DNA of 64,000 bases from Rhizomys pruinosus (GCA_009823505.1 VZQC01007071.1:203911-267910); one strand, 5' to 3'. Shown: positions 42,632 through 53,365, numbered from the stretch's first letter. Numbers and translations are program-made. The notes: a model not told the origin generated them from the sequence alone.

Positions 42632-42857
42632 GGGGGATAGGGTCTTGCTACATACATACCCTGGCTGATCTCCAACTGCAGGTTTGTGCACCCGTGTCGT
42701 GTTGTGCAATGCCGCGGAGGTCAGAAGAGAGTATCGAATTCCCTTGGAACTGGAGTTAAAGACGGTTTTTAGCCGCCATGTGGGTGCTGGGGATCGAACC
42801 CGGGTCCTCTGCAAGAGCAGTCGGCGCTCTTAACCGCTAGGCCATCTCTCCAGCCCC
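42632..42857 (-). repeat. B1 fragment and tail-less B2 SINE
   Basis: Antisense B1 scrap (42,632-42,680, 'gggtcttgctacatacatac') joined directly to an antisense B2 (42,681-42,857) that lacks its A-tail part. Confidence 0.8.
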
Positions 42858-42985
42858 ACGTCTTTAATCTCTTAATCCCAGCACTTGGGAGACAGAGGCA
42901 GGCAGATCTTTGTGAGTTCAAAGCCAGCCTAGTCTACTTAGTGAGTTCCAGGTCACATGGTGAGACTCTGTCTCAAACCAGGGCA
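42858..42985 (+). repeat. B1 SINE, 5'-truncated
   Basis: Sense 'aatcccagcacttgggagac', 'agtctacttagtgagttcca'. Confidence 0.88.
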
Positions 42986-43152
42986 ACAAAGCTTCTTAAG
43001 AGACTGGAACAATGGGACAAGTGCATTATGGTAGGATTTAATAGGTCAGAATTCTGAATTAAGTCCCTCGAAACCATCCAAACAAGTGTAGGATTTTTGG
43101 AACCCAGCATATTTAAGTGGAAGTGGGATGAGACAGATACATGGAAGAGCTG

Positions 43153-43426
43153 CTACTGTAGGGCTGAGCTCACTACTGGAGGGCTGAGCTCACTACTGGA
43201 GGACTGAGCTCACTACTGTAGGGCTGAGCTCACTACTGGAGGGCTGAGCTCACTACTGGAGGACTGAGCTCACTACTGTAGGGCTGAGCTCACTACTGGA
43301 GGGCTGAGCTCACTACTGGAGGGCTGAGCTCACTACTGTAGGGCTGAGCTCACTACTGTAGGGCTGAGCTCACTACTGGAGGGCTGAGCTCACTATTGGA
43401 GGGCTGAGCTCACTACTGGAGGGCTG
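43153..43426. repeat. 20-bp minisatellite, about 14 units
   Basis: Strict 20-bp period, unit 'ctactggagggctgagctca' with variants at two positions (ggA/gTa and ggg/gga). Each of the first 13 units carries the palindrome TGAGCTCA. The last unit is partial. Confidence 0.97.
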
Positions 43427-43680
43427 TGACTACTGTCTAGGATCTTTCCCAGACAGTGGGAACATGGCTCTCGGTGTGGAAAGAAAGGCAGGTGGGAAAT
43501 GTGGTTTATGAATGCACTATGCAAAGGAAACTTCAAACTCAATACATGGGCTCCTAAATGAGAGGCCTCAGATGTAACTAACAGAAATACAGTATCTAGA
43601 ATGAAGGCAGACAGGGTCTTGAGTTGGTCTGGGCAAGGCAGGCCTCTCTTGGCATGTTGGCACCAGTTTTTGATCACAGA
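43427..43680. other. Unique spacer
   Basis: No gene recognised. Confidence 0.4.
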
Positions 43681-43682
43681 CT

Positions 43683-43850
43683 CTTTTTTTTTTTTTTTTG
43701 AGACAAGGTCTCCCTATAGCCCCAGCTGTCCTGGAACTCACTAGTCCTGGAACTCCCTCTAGGACCAGGCTGGCCTTGAACTCACAGAGGTCCGCCTGCC
43801 TCTGCTCCCATGTGCTAGGATTCAAGGCATGGTGCCACCACACCCAGCTT
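43683..43850 (-). repeat. B1 SINE
   Basis: Antisense B1 with a duplicated 'tcctggaactc' segment (43,729-43,757). Confidence 0.9.
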
Positions 43851-43851
43851 A

Positions 43852-43955
43852 AAATACGGTTCTTAGCCGCCATGTGGTGCTGGAATCGAACCCGGTCCTC
43901 TGCAAGAGCAGTCGGTGCTCTTAAACCGCTGAGCCATCTCTCCCGAGGCCCTAGA
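43852..43955 (-). repeat. B2 SINE fragment
   Basis: Antisense head half, with single-base losses ('catgtggtgctggaatcg'). Confidence 0.85.
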
Positions 43956-44355
43956 CTTTTGATGAGTAGCCTCCACCACCAGACATATCGAATAGATGGA
44001 ACTGAGTAGAAAGGCTGACATCCGTGGCCCTGTCCCTGCTCCAACGCTGCGAATGTGTCCACTACCATGGCTTTCCGGCCTACGTGGCTCCTGGCTCTCT
44101 TCTCTTAAATCTTTGCTTTCCTATTCTTTCCTGCCCTCTCTGATGCTTCATGCTTCCACTCATGCTTGACTTGATTCCACCACGTCAGCTAGTTACATGG
44201 CATGGGCCTCAGTCTCCCTAAATGTCACGTGGCCTCACACACCCCATTCAAACAGGTTTTGATTCTAGATACTATCTCATCTTCATCCTTTCTCCTCTTC
44301 CTCTCTTATTCTGGATTGATTTCCCTAGCCTCCTTCTCTTTATCTCTGCTCTTTT
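43956..44355. other. Unique pyrimidine-rich spacer
   Basis: C/T-rich sequence, no repeat or gene recognised. Confidence 0.45.
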
Positions 44356-44359
44356 TTTT

Positions 44360-44720
44360 CTGTGCTGGGATCTAATACCCAGTTTTGCACATACCAGGTG
44401 AGTTCAATTCATACAGAGCTACATGTCTTAGCCTTATTTTTTAATTTTTTAATTTTTGTTGCTTTGAGACAGGGTTTCCCTGTAGCCCCACTAGGCCTGG
44501 AACTCACTATGTAGGCCAGGCTGGCCTTGAATGTTTTGGGTTTTTTAAAAAATGTGGGTTCTGGGGTTCAGGACTCAGGTTGCCAATAACTTGCCGAGCA
44601 GGCACCTGCTAAAAGAGCATATTTCCACAGTCCCACCAGTTGTATCCAATGCTCTCAAGGCTGGCCTAGGACTCACCGTCTTCACCCAGCTCTCCTCCAT
44701 GTGCTGGAAACAGGCGTGCA
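44360..44720 (-). repeat. ID-like, truncated B1 and B3/B4-like fragments
   Basis: Antisense ID-like (44,360-44,432), antisense 5'-truncated B1 (44,462-44,532), then diverged SINE-like sequence ('ggttctggggttcaggactc', 'caaggctggcctaggactca'). Confidence 0.6.
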
Positions 44721-44763
44721 TTCACACTGGAGTTCTGACATATCATTATAAAGGGGCCTGGGT

Positions 44764-44910
44764 TGCCGGGCGTGGTGGCGCACTGCTTTAAATCCTAGCA
44801 GTTGGGGAGGCAGAGGCAGGTGGATCTTTGGTGAGTTCAAGGCCAGCCTGGTCTACAGAGTGAATTCCAGGACAGGCTGGGGCTACAGGGAGACCTGTCT
44901 TGAAAAGACC

Positions 44911-44939
<29 letters not shown>
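44764..44939 (+). repeat. B1 SINE with 28-base poly-A
   Basis: Sense 'gccgggcgtggtggcgcact' to 'gtcttgaaaagacc' then a long A-tail. Confidence 0.95.
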
Positions 44940-44942
<3 letters not shown>

Positions 44943-45044
44943 GCCTGGTTAATAATGAACTTTCTCTCTTCCTCTACAGACTATTAAGTCCCAGGAGGGA
45001 CTGTAGTTCCCTTTTCTACCCCTAAAACACCTTATCAACTCAGT

Positions 45045-45083
45045 AACTGAGACTCACTGAGACTCACTGAGACTCACTGAGTC
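45045..45083. repeat. Short 10-bp tandem repeat
   Basis: 'gagactcact' repeated about 3.5 times. Confidence 0.9.
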
Positions 45084-45169
45084 AAATGAGGCTATACTGC
45101 AAACCTTAAGGAGAGTAGCAGAGAGCTGCGTCAAGGCCCTGGAGGGCAGCTTTGCGGGGAAAACCGTGT

Positions 45170-45200
45170 CTCAAAAAAAAAAAAAAAAAAAAAAAAAAAG
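45170..45200. repeat. Poly-A run
   Basis: About 28 A following 'accgtgtctc', the decayed end of a B1-like fragment (about 45,130-45,172). Confidence 0.8.
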
Positions 45201-45344
45201 CCAGACCAGAGGGGCAGGTGCTCCAGAGACAGAGCTTTGAGAACCTCATTTCTGTGGACTGGGAAGGGTGGGGCCACTTGGTGCCACAAGTTGTATCTGC
45301 TCAGATGTGAGAAAATGACTTGTTAGGAATACCGTTCCGTTTGG

Positions 45345-45422
45345 ATTTCTTTTCGGTTCTGGCAACGGGATCCATGGCCTTACACATGCTGTGCAGCACT
45401 CTGCTGCTGAGCTAAAACCCAA
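45345..45422 (-). repeat. ID-like SINE fragment
   Basis: Antisense 'acgggatccatggccttac', 'ctctgctgctgagctaaaac'. Confidence 0.55.
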
Positions 45423-45464
45423 CCCTTGGAATCTGAGTTAGATAATGCTTGTTTGTTCTTTTGT

Positions 45465-45683
45465 AGAAATTATTTTTATTTTATGTGTATGAGTGTATTA
45501 CCTACATGTAGATAGGTGTACCTGTGTTTATGTAATGCCCTTGGAGGTCAGAAGAGGGTATCGGGTTCCCTGGAAGTGGAGTTATAGATGGTTGTTAGCC
45601 CACATGTGGGGCTGGGAATCAAACCCAGGTCCTCTGCAAGACCAGTCAGTGCTCTTAATGGCTTAGCCATCTCTCCAGCATAA
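45465..45683 (-). repeat. B2 SINE
   Basis: Antisense: 'ttatgtgtatgagtgtatta', 'gtcagaagagggtatcgggt', 'cttagccatctctccagc'. Confidence 0.9.
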
Positions 45684-45734
45684 GCTTGTTCTTACTGCAG
45701 CATTTTATGAGAATGTAATGGGTTAGGCTACCTC

Positions 45735-45915
45735 TTTTTTTTTTTAACATTTTTTCTTTTTTCTTCTTTTTGGGGGCTTGAGACAGGGTCTTCCTGTAGG
45801 TCCAGCTGTCCTAGAACTCTCTATGTAGACCAGGCTGGCCTTGAACTCACAGATATCCGTCTGCCTCTGTCTCCAGAGTGCTGAGATTAAAGGTGTATGC
45901 TACCAGCCTGGCCCT
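45735..45915 (-). repeat. B1 SINE
   Basis: Antisense: 'gagacagggtcttcctgtag' to 'ttaaaggtgtatgctacc'. Confidence 0.9.
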
Positions 45916-45956
45916 TGTTAAGACAATTAAAAAAAAACTTTATTACTTGAAAAAAA

Positions 45957-46100
45957 TTGTGTGTGTGTTGGTGGGTGGGGGAGGCAGCCTGGGGGTTGGT
46001 TCTCTCCTACCACGCGGACCCTAGGGATTGAATTTAGGTCATCAGGCTTGGTGGCAGGTGCCTTTCTTTACCTGATGTGCCATCCGGTTGGTCCCAAAAC
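45957..46100 (-). repeat. B3-type SINE
   Basis: Antisense: 'gtgtgtgttggtgggtggg', 'ggttctctcctaccacgcg', 'ttaggtcatcaggcttggtg'. Confidence 0.75.
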
Positions 46101-46159
46101 TTATTTATTTTTTAAATTTGATTTGCTGAAAAAAATTTTTAGTGGGAATATATCTCCCA

Positions 46160-46163
46160 TGAT

Positions 46164-46194
<31 letters not shown>

Positions 46195-46347
46195 TTTTAT
46201 TTTGGTCTTTTTGAGACAGGGTCTTTGTGTAGCCCCAACTGTCCTGGAATTCACTCTGTAGACCAGGCTGGCCTTGAACTCACAAAGATCCACCTGTCTC
46301 TGCCTCCCAAGTGCTAGGATTAAAGGCATGTGCCACCATGCCCGGCA
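46160..46347 (-). repeat. B1 SINE with TTTA tail
   Basis: (TTTA)n at 46,161-46,200, then antisense B1 ending 'catgtgccaccatgcccggc'. Confidence 0.93.
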
Positions 46348-46497
46348 TCTCCCGTGTTTTAAATGTGATAAAGGATTGACTTAGCAAAATTATGCCCTTT
46401 TTTTGAAACATAGTTTGAAATATGTGAAATTTAGAGGAGAAAACCTTTGGTTTCATGAGGAAGAAGAACTGTCTAAGCACATCCTAGTTATGATCTA

Positions 46498-47160
46498 GGG
46501 AGCCAACGAGATGGCTCAGTAGTAAATGTGCTTGCTGTTAGGTTCATTTCGAGAAGAGACTGAGCACAGAGAGGAGAAAAATGTCAGGACTCCAATGAAA
46601 AGGAAGTCAGGTTTACTTCGGGCATGGCAGCTGGCCTGCCTGTGTCAGGATTAGGATGACCAGCATTAGAATGCCCCCAGAATGGCAGTTTTATATCCAG
46701 GCACACAAGGAAGTGAGTTTACAGGAAGTGCGGACAAGGAGATGGGGGAATGGGCGTAGGTGGGTCTGCGGCTGGTATCATAGGAGCATCTCAAGGGAAG
46801 CTGGGACCTGTGACTGGAATCAGGAGGAGCATCGAGAGAGAGACTGAGGCCTGGGTCTGGTCTCTGGTGAGGTGTGATTGCAGGATGTTGCAGCAACTTT
46901 TCTCAGATTGCAGGAGCACAGACCGGGGTAATTATTTCTGTGGACTTCTGCCTCAGCTGGCTTCCTGAAATCCAATTTAAGTGGGCTACACTCTTACACT
47001 TGCTATGCAAATCAGGCAACATGAGTTCAATCCCCAGAACCCTATAAAGGTAGAAGGTGAAAAGTGATTCTACAAAGTTGCCCTCTGGCCTCCTCAGGGA
47101 CAAAGTGGCATGCATACCAACAAACATCACATATATACACAGGTGCATAAAAGTAAAATT
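46498..47160 (+). repeat. B3/B2-related SINE split by a solo LTR
   Basis: Sense head at 46,498-46,535 ('gccaacgagatggctcagta') and body from 46,999 ('catgagttcaatccccag', 'ccctctggcctcctcagg'), separated by the LTR. Confidence 0.75.
46536..46998 (-). mobile_element. Solo LTR of an endogenous retrovirus-like element
   Basis: 463 bp with TGTTAGG at one end and CTTACA at the other (TG..CA). It is flanked by the 5-bp duplication CTTGC (46,531-46,535 and 46,999-47,003) and inserted into a SINE. Minus orientation is favoured because that strand has a TATAAAA-type motif near 46,690 and a pyrimidine-rich final 60 bp. No internal gag, pol or env sequence is present. A second copy lies at 58,450-58,911. 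Confidence 0.75.
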
Positions 47161-47465
47161 TAAAAATGACCTAAATATACCTTATTTTTCTTATTTGCAT
47201 ATCTAATATGCTAGTCATCCATGTAAATTACAAGTCAGTGTTCCTTTCTGTGTTTCTTTTAGATAGGACATGGCATTTGTTACAAGAAGAGCCATTTACC
47301 ATGTAACAGTTAAGAAATGAAATGAATTATTCCATTGCAAGTATTCCCATTGCAAGCACTCTAGGTAGTCGTCAGGATAATTTTGGTGTGAGCAAGAGTG
47401 AACAAGATTCTAGTAGGCCTACCCTGCCCTTTCCCTCCTTCCTTCCCTCTTCCCTCCACTCTCTT
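47161..47465. other. Unique AT-rich spacer
   Basis: No gene recognised; C/T-rich at its right end. Confidence 0.45.
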
Positions 47466-47562
47466 TTTTTTTTTTTCAATCGAGGTCTCACTATGTAATT
47501 CAGGCTGGCCTTGTGCTAGCAATCCTCCCTCTTTCATGCTTGTGCTACTATACCTAGCTATA
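47466..47562 (-). repeat. B1/B4-like SINE, old
   Basis: Antisense: 'tcgaggtctcactatgtaat', 'caggctggccttgtgctag'. Confidence 0.65.
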
Positions 47563-47567
47563 GTATT

Positions 47568-47713
47568 TTTTTGTTTGTTTGTTTGTTTGTTTTTGAGACA
47601 GGGTCTCCCTTTAGTCCCAGCTGCCCTGGAGCTCACTCAGTAGACCAGACCGGCCTTGAACTCACAGAGATCTGCCTGCCTCTGCCTCCTGAGTGCACCA
47701 CCACACCTGGCTA
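47568..47713 (-). repeat. B1 SINE with GTTT tail
   Basis: (GTTT)n then antisense B1, with 'ggattaaaggc' deleted. 'ctatagtatttttt' before and 'ctatactatgtttttt' after suggest a target duplication. Confidence 0.9.
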
Positions 47714-47817
47714 TACTATGTTTTTTCAGCAAGGTAAAAGTTTTCCTTTTTTTGAAAAGGGCACAGAGTTAAGAGAACATTGAACACAGAGGTTTGTGTG
47801 TTTAAATTTTTTACATA

Positions 47818-47985
47818 TTTATTTATTTATTTATTTAGTGTGTGTATGTGTGTACATTCAGAAGTCAGAAGACAACTCACTTCTGCAGGAGTTAATTATC
47901 TCCTTCCACCATGTGGGTTCTGGGGATTGAACTCATCATCAGGCTTGGCAGCAAGTGCCTTTACCTGCTGAGCCGTCTCGCTGGT
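47818..47985 (-). repeat. B3-type SINE
   Basis: Antisense: TTTA tract, 'ctgcaggagttaattatctc', 'catgtgggttctggggattg', 'ctgctgagccgtctcgctgg'. Confidence 0.82.
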
Positions 47986-47989
47986 CTTG

Positions 47990-48965
47990 TATGTTTTTGT
48001 TTTAGCTTTTTTGTTTTTAATCAGTTAAAACAGACAAGGGTAACAGTGCATATGGAGGACTCTGCTTCTCATGTAGAGAAAAGGTGCCAGATGTCACTGT
48101 GGAGGGAAGCCAGGCAGCTTTCAGCTCAGTCTTAATTCCCTTCCTCTCCACGCAGGCCAAGAGCAGAGACACAGGCCCAAAGTGTGTTGTGGGAATTTGT
48201 GGCAGTCTCTGGCTATGTGATGAGATGTTGGAAGACTAAAAGCCCCAGAAGTGGAAGCTACAGGCATGTTCTGACAACCTAGTAAAAAAAAAAAAAAAAA
48301 AAGGGCTTTCCTGGGATTCTGAATTTTTAAAAACTTACTTCAAAAATACAAACAAACAAAAAAACCCAGAACAATTTTAGCACATCAAAAACAATCCCAA
48401 ACTAAACAGGAAAACTCAAAAGGGCTGCAAAGAGATAGCACAAGATGAACCTTTTTTTTTTTTTTTTTAACTTCAGCCAGATTCTAGAACATAATTTCAT
48501 GAGAAAGTAAGTTAAATATATGGTTGATAGTGGTTCCCAGTAACTTTTCAAGATTTATAGGGGAACAGATCCTGTGAAGGTGAGCAGATCAAAGGTCAGG
48601 AGTCAGAATGGCTCTAGAGCGCGCTCCTTTAGGCAGCTGACACTCCTGGATGGGCAGCAGCTGTAGCTGATGCTTTCCCACATGACTCCCATCACTTAGG
48701 CTGGGCTTTAGGTCTTTCCCTAGACTTCAGTGCTGCCTGGAGAGCCACAATCCTGGTTTCCTCTTGTGCAGCAGGAGGCCTGTCAGACCAGGGTCAGGCC
48801 GGATGCACTTGCTCAGTTATATGTTTATCAGCTTGCTGTGCCCACTGCCAGCATCTTAAAGATGCATCTTTGTCTACTATGTCCCCAGCACCTGTAATAG
48901 TAACAAAGTCAGACCTCACTGAAGATTGTAAACCTACCCTTAAAGGAAATAAGAAAGTCTGAAGA
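47990..48965. other. 1-kb unique stretch with two homopolymers
   Basis: Poly-A at 48,284-48,302 and poly-T at 48,451-48,468. No gene recognised. Confidence 0.45.
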
Positions 48966-48966
48966 A

Positions 48967-49130
48967 ACACCCAGAATGGTGGCCCATGCCTTTAATCCCA
49001 GCTCTTATGAGGCAGAGGCAGGCAGATCTCTGTGAGTTCAAGGCCAGACTGGTCTACTGAGTGAGCTCCAGGCCAGCTGGGATTAAAGGGAGACCCTGTC
49101 TCAAATTAGCACTAAATAAATAAATAGTCC
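48967..49130 (+). repeat. B1 SINE
   Basis: Sense: 'acccagaatggtggcccatg', 'aatcccagctcttatgaggc', 'gaccctgtctcaaattagc', AAAT tail. Confidence 0.9.
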
Positions 49131-49479
49131 AAAGAAATGCAGGCTTGCCTTACCGTTGAAACCAGAGACAAAGGTTCTTAGTTGGTGTGAGAGCTGGGAT
49201 TTTTTTTTTCCCCTCCATTTTTGGGTTTTCAAGCACTGGGCACCAGAAATCATCTTGCTGCCTTTAAATTCATTGCTGTGGTGGACTGGGTGGCTGGGAC
49301 AGGGCAGTAGAGATATTACTAAGTTGTGCCTGCAGGGTATGACACCCAGTAGGTGACCTATAAACATTTGCTTTAAAAAAAGGGAGGCTGTTCCCTAATT
49401 CATTCCCAGTAAAAGGGCCTTTTTTCAAAACCCAACACGTTAGGGAAATGAATTTTTCCAAAGGAAAAGACAGGCAGCA

Positions 49480-49935
49480 GATCCTTTCTCCTACAGCTTT
49501 CAGAGAAGGTGAGGACGATGGAAAACAGGACGAAACTCCCCAGGGTCCTATACACCCCGTGGTCTGGCGTGGTGACACCCGGGCCACCAACCCCCAGAAA
49601 CAAGAGCCGGCAAGTTCCAGCGCCAGGGCGGCACTTCCTCCGCGTGTGAGCAGGCGGATGCCCTTGGATGGTGGGGTGCTTGGCGGGTGGGAGGTGGCGG
49701 GGGACTATGCCCAGCTCTGCAGGGTGGGCCGGCGGCGCCCCCTGCACCCTCCCGCCCCACCCCTCTCGGCTCCTCTCGGCGCCTCCATTTGGTGAATTCG
49801 CAATGGGTTCGGAGCCAGGAAAGAGACACCTACCGGCGGCTCGAGGCAGTGCGGTTCCCGGAGAGGCCGAGCAAAGACAGGCCCCAGGCCCTGCGCCTGC
49901 ACAGCCTGCGCAGGCCGGTTCTTGTTTCGATTCTG
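49480..49935. promoter_or_regulatory. CpG-rich, promoter-like block
   Basis: GC-rich with clustered CpGs from about 49,550 ('gtggtctggcgtggtgac', 'gggccggcggcgccccct', 'ccggcggctcgaggcagtgc'). Contains a YY1-like 'gcctccattt', ETS-like 'cacttcctccgc' and an NRF1-like half site 'cctgcgcagg'. A plus-strand ATG at 49,803 (MGSEPGKRHLPAARG..) opens a 57-codon frame ending PPPYE, and longer frames run on the other strand; none is recognised. Possible CpG island and first exon of unknown strand. Confidence 0.5.
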
Positions 49936-50342
49936 CTGCTAAGGACCTAACACAACCTCCTCCTTATGAATGATCCTCCAAAGATCATCAACAGACATGC
50001 ATAGGGGTACCCACATGTCCCCTTGTTTTGGGCCTAGGTGACATCTTCAATAGCTTGCCCCCCCGACTCCTATAGTTAAGGGAACCTCCGGGGTGAAACC
50101 ACACACAGCTTTCAGGGCCTAGTTTTCTCTGGTCTCCTTTCACTGTACTTCTGCCTCAGTGAAGAGATATTCCTTCCATTTCATTTCTCTGATCTTTACA
50201 GAACGGATGGGGATGGGCTTCTCCCCTGCACATTCAGCTCTGACTTCCTGTGACAGAGAGGGAGGCCTGGGGAAGAGGACTATGAAATTCGAGGCCAGCC
50301 CCAGTTCAGACTAGGTGTCAAGACTATCGCAAAACCAAATAA
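49936..50342. other. Unique spacer
   Basis: No repeat recognised. No clear splice-bounded exon. Confidence 0.45.
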
Positions 50343-50344
50343 CA

Positions 50345-50473
50345 AGGGGCAGGAGATGGCTCAGTGCACAGCAGAGGACCTGAGTTCCATTCCTAGCACC
50401 CAGGTCAGGTGGCTCACAGCTCCAAACATCTGGCATCCAGAAGCACCTGAAGTACACATAATTTTAAAACATC
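50345..50473 (+). repeat. B2 SINE fragment, old
   Basis: Sense: 'gggcaggagatggctcagtg', 'cagaggacctgagttccatt'. Confidence 0.7.
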
Positions 50474-50643
50474 TTTTTTTTTGCGGGGGGAAGGGGTGTC
50501 TTTTTGAGACAGGGTCTTTCTGTAGCTCCAGCTGTCCTGGAACTCCCTTTATAGACCAGGTTGGCTTTGAACTCACCGAGATCCGCCTGCCTCTGCCTCC
50601 CAAGTGCTGGGATTAAAGGCGTGCACCACCACTCCCAGCTTAG
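50474..50643 (-). repeat. B1 SINE with 12-bp target duplication
   Basis: Antisense B1 flanked by exact 'ttttaaaacatc' at 50,462-50,473 and 50,644-50,655, inserted at the tail of the older B2. Confidence 0.95.
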
Positions 50644-50656
50644 TTTTAAAACATCG

Positions 50657-50880
50657 GTTGGGCTAGAGAGATGGCTCAGCGGTTAAGAGCACCTACTGCT
50701 CTTGCAGAGGACCCGGTTCGATTCCCAGCACCCACATGGTGGCTGAGAACCATCTTTAACTCCAGTCCCAGGGGAATCCGACACCCTCTTCTGACCTCCA
50801 AGGCATTGCAGGACACGGGTGCACCAACCTACACGCAGACAGTACACTCATACACATAAAAAATTAAATTAAATTTAAAT
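50657..50880 (+). repeat. B2 SINE
   Basis: Sense: 'ggttgggctagagagatggc' to an AAATT-rich tail. Confidence 0.94.
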
Positions 50881-50902
50881 TTAAAAAAATCTTAACAAAA
50901 AC

Positions 50903-51050
50903 ATGCTGGGCATGGTGGTGCAGGTCTTTAATCCCAGCACTGGGAAAGCAGAGACAAATGAATCTGTGAGTTCAAAGCCAGCCTGGTCTACTTAGGGAGT
51001 TCCAGGGCCAGCTGGAGCTATAGGGAGACCCTGTCTCAAAAAGACCAAAA
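50903..51050 (+). repeat. B1 SINE
   Basis: Sense: 'tgctgggcatggtggtgcag' to 'gtctcaaaaagacc'. Confidence 0.93.
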
Positions 51051-51052
51051 AC

Positions 51053-51198
51053 AGCCAGGCATGGTGCGGCACACCTTTAATCCCAGCACTTGGGAGGCAG
51101 AGGCAGGCAGATCTCTGTGAGTTCAAGGCCAGCCTGGTCTACAGAGTGAGTTCCAGGCCAGGAGTCTCTAGGGAGACTGTGTCTCAAAAAGACCAAAA

Positions 51199-51253
<55 letters not shown>

Positions 51254-51255
51254 AA
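51053..51255 (+). repeat. B1 SINE with long AAAT tail
   Basis: Second sense B1 in tandem; its tail is an (AAAT)n microsatellite of about 14 units (51,197-51,253). Confidence 0.95.
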
Positions 51256-51465
51256 AGAAAAACATACAAAAAGACACAAACCCAGAAACCTAGTCCTCTG
51301 CTAGCATGGTACTTAGAAGAGAAAGAAAGCCTTTTCATTATTAGTATTTTTTAGTTTCTTTGTGCTAGCCAGGTGTCCTCTTCCTGTTGTTTATACATCC
51401 TCTGCTTCAGGTAGGACCCCCTACCTATTGCTTGCACCTGTGTGTGTTTGTGGACATATTCGAGA

Positions 51466-51500
<35 letters not shown>

Positions 51501-51786
51501 CGTATGTGTACTCAGCAACTGTGTCACTCACAGAGAGGCAAGCACACTGCAACCAGAACACATTAAGAACTACTTAGTAGTGTCTGGACTATGCAGGTGC
51601 AACTTCATTATAATCACCAACTTTCATTGTCGACAAGTGCTGGAAGAAAGCTCCATAAAGACTGGAAATATAGAGTGTCTTCCTGGAGTTGCTGCTTTGG
51701 AGCTGATTTCTTCTCTTTAGGAAGTAGGAGATTTGAGTTCTTGGAAGGTAGGCTGAGGGACAAGGCCTTCCACTGGAGACAGCAGT
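51256..51786. other. Unique stretch with (TG)n
   Basis: (TG)n at 51,468-51,498. No gene recognised. Confidence 0.5.
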
Positions 51787-51825
51787 GGGAGGGGAGGGGA
51801 GGGGAGGGAGGGGAGGGGAGGGGAG
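51787..51825. repeat. (GGGGA)n tract
   Basis: About 8 units; the shared left edge of block 3. Confidence 0.9.
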
Positions 51826-52074
51826 CCACACTGTCTAGGGGGTGCTGGTGGAGTAGCGGCAGTGCAGCAGCCTGAACCAGTCAGGAGGTGTGTGGAAAAT
51901 CTCGAATGATTATGTGAGAGGGAAGGCGGGGTCACCAAGCAGCACCAGCAGCACCAGCAGCACGTGGGAACTTGTGAGAAATTCGGATTTCAAGGTGTTG
52001 AGTTAAACACTGTGGAATCAGTCTCTGAGGATGGGCTTGCTCATCTCTCTTAGAAGGGTTAGAGATGGAACTCA

Positions 52075-52225
52075 AGGATTTTTTTTTTTTAACCAAAGTT
52101 TTTTTTTTTATTTATTTAAATTATTATTTTTATTTTTTTTTGGGTCTTTTTTTTTTTTTAAACCAGGCTGGCCTGGAACACTGTCATCTGTAGCAGCAGG
52201 CTGGCCTTGGACTCACAGAGGATCC
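52075..52225 (-). repeat. B1 SINE, corrupted
   Basis: Antisense B1 with scrambled poly-T and 'ggctggcctggaacactgtc'; cleaner at 55,385-55,525. Confidence 0.75.
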
Positions 52226-52227
52226 AG

Positions 52228-52433
52228 TCAGTTATTATTTATTTATGTGTCATGAATGTACTGACTGCATGTAGGCTGGTGCGAAGGGCCGTGGATTCCC
52301 TGGACTGGAGTTACAGTAGGTCGATTCTCTCGGGCCCCCCATGGTGGGTGCTGGGAATTGGAAACCCCGCGATCCGTCACTGGCAACGAGATTGCAGCGG
52401 TGCTCTTAACCACTAGACCAATCTCTCCGTCCG
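52228..52433 (-). repeat. B2 SINE, corrupted
   Basis: Antisense B2 with many errors; cleaner counterpart at 55,530-55,715. Confidence 0.8.
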
Positions 52434-52547
52434 CGAACTCAAAGGCCTTTAAGAAGCCCTCAGGTGATTCTGATGTTCTGATGTCATGTTCTGTGGTAGA
52501 GAGCTTGCAAGTAATAACCAGGAGACCTGCCACGAACCAGGTAACGA

Positions 52548-52650
52548 AGTGTGGTATATACCTGTAATCCCAGCACTAGGGAAGCTTGAGGAGCCATCAC
52601 AAGTCAAGGCCTGGGCTACACAGTGAGACCCTATCTAAATATCCAAAACC
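52548..52650 (+). repeat. Old SINE fragment
   Basis: Sense 'tatacctgtaatcccagcac', 'cctgggctacacagtgagac'. B1/B4-like. Counterpart at 55,828-55,915. Confidence 0.6.
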
Positions 52651-52654
52651 CAAA

Positions 52655-53365
52655 ATGTAATTAAAAGCTGGTTCACCTTACTTCCAAATAAGTAATGTGT
52701 GTACTTTTTACACCCACATAAAACATAATTTCACAGCAATAACAAAGCTACTGTTTAGAATAAAATTTGAAGCCTCTGAATTAAGAGAATGGAGCAGGGT
52801 GGCTGGGTAGCATTTCCTAGGTAAAAGCTGAGGCTATAAAGCTGGGCTGAACAAAGGGAAACAAGACTGTGCCCCCAATAGGTATGTGATCTGGGAAAGG
52901 GGGACCAGTTTTTGTGGGAAAGTGCTAAGTAAATGCTATTTGGGCTATATTGAATGTCAAAGCACAGAATTACACTTAAAGAGCTTCATTAGCTTTATTT
53001 TTAGTTTCTACGACAACAAGTTTAATATGAATGACAGCAAGACAGCCACTGAGAAATTTCTTGAAGCCAGAGTTGGAAGTACAGGTGAGGAGAGCCAAAC
53101 TGAAAGGGCTGTCTCAGGTCACTGAGAAAGTACAGTACAAGATCACATAAGGGGGAGAGATGAGAGGTCTAAAAGCACACGTCATACACAGGCGAGTGGG
53201 CGAAGAGGAAAAAAGAAAACCCCTGCTGTGGACTCACTGAGGCAGGGAAGAGAGACACTGCAGAAGGAGAAGTGGTTGGCAGAGAGCAGCCTTCAACCAT
53301 GCTTCCCGTACCAGCTGCAGGCCAACATAGTTGGGAAATCAGCAATTTTACATTTTTTAACATTT
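52655..53365. other. Unique stretch (first copy)
   Basis: No gene recognised. An ~80-codon frame starting at 52,886 has an altered counterpart at 56,148 and shows no domain. Confidence 0.45.

Noticed and set aside
43153..43426. CRISPR array
   Set aside because: 20-bp units are directly adjacent with no spacers, and the genome is mammalian. It is a minisatellite.
43568..44068. 166-codon minus-strand frame
   Set aside because: It spans a B1 and a B2 fragment; the protein is SINE shadow with no domain.
46536..46998. Segmental duplication linking 46.5 kb and 58.5 kb
   Set aside because: Similarity stops at the LTR ends, a 5-bp target duplication flanks the first copy and the flanks are unrelated.
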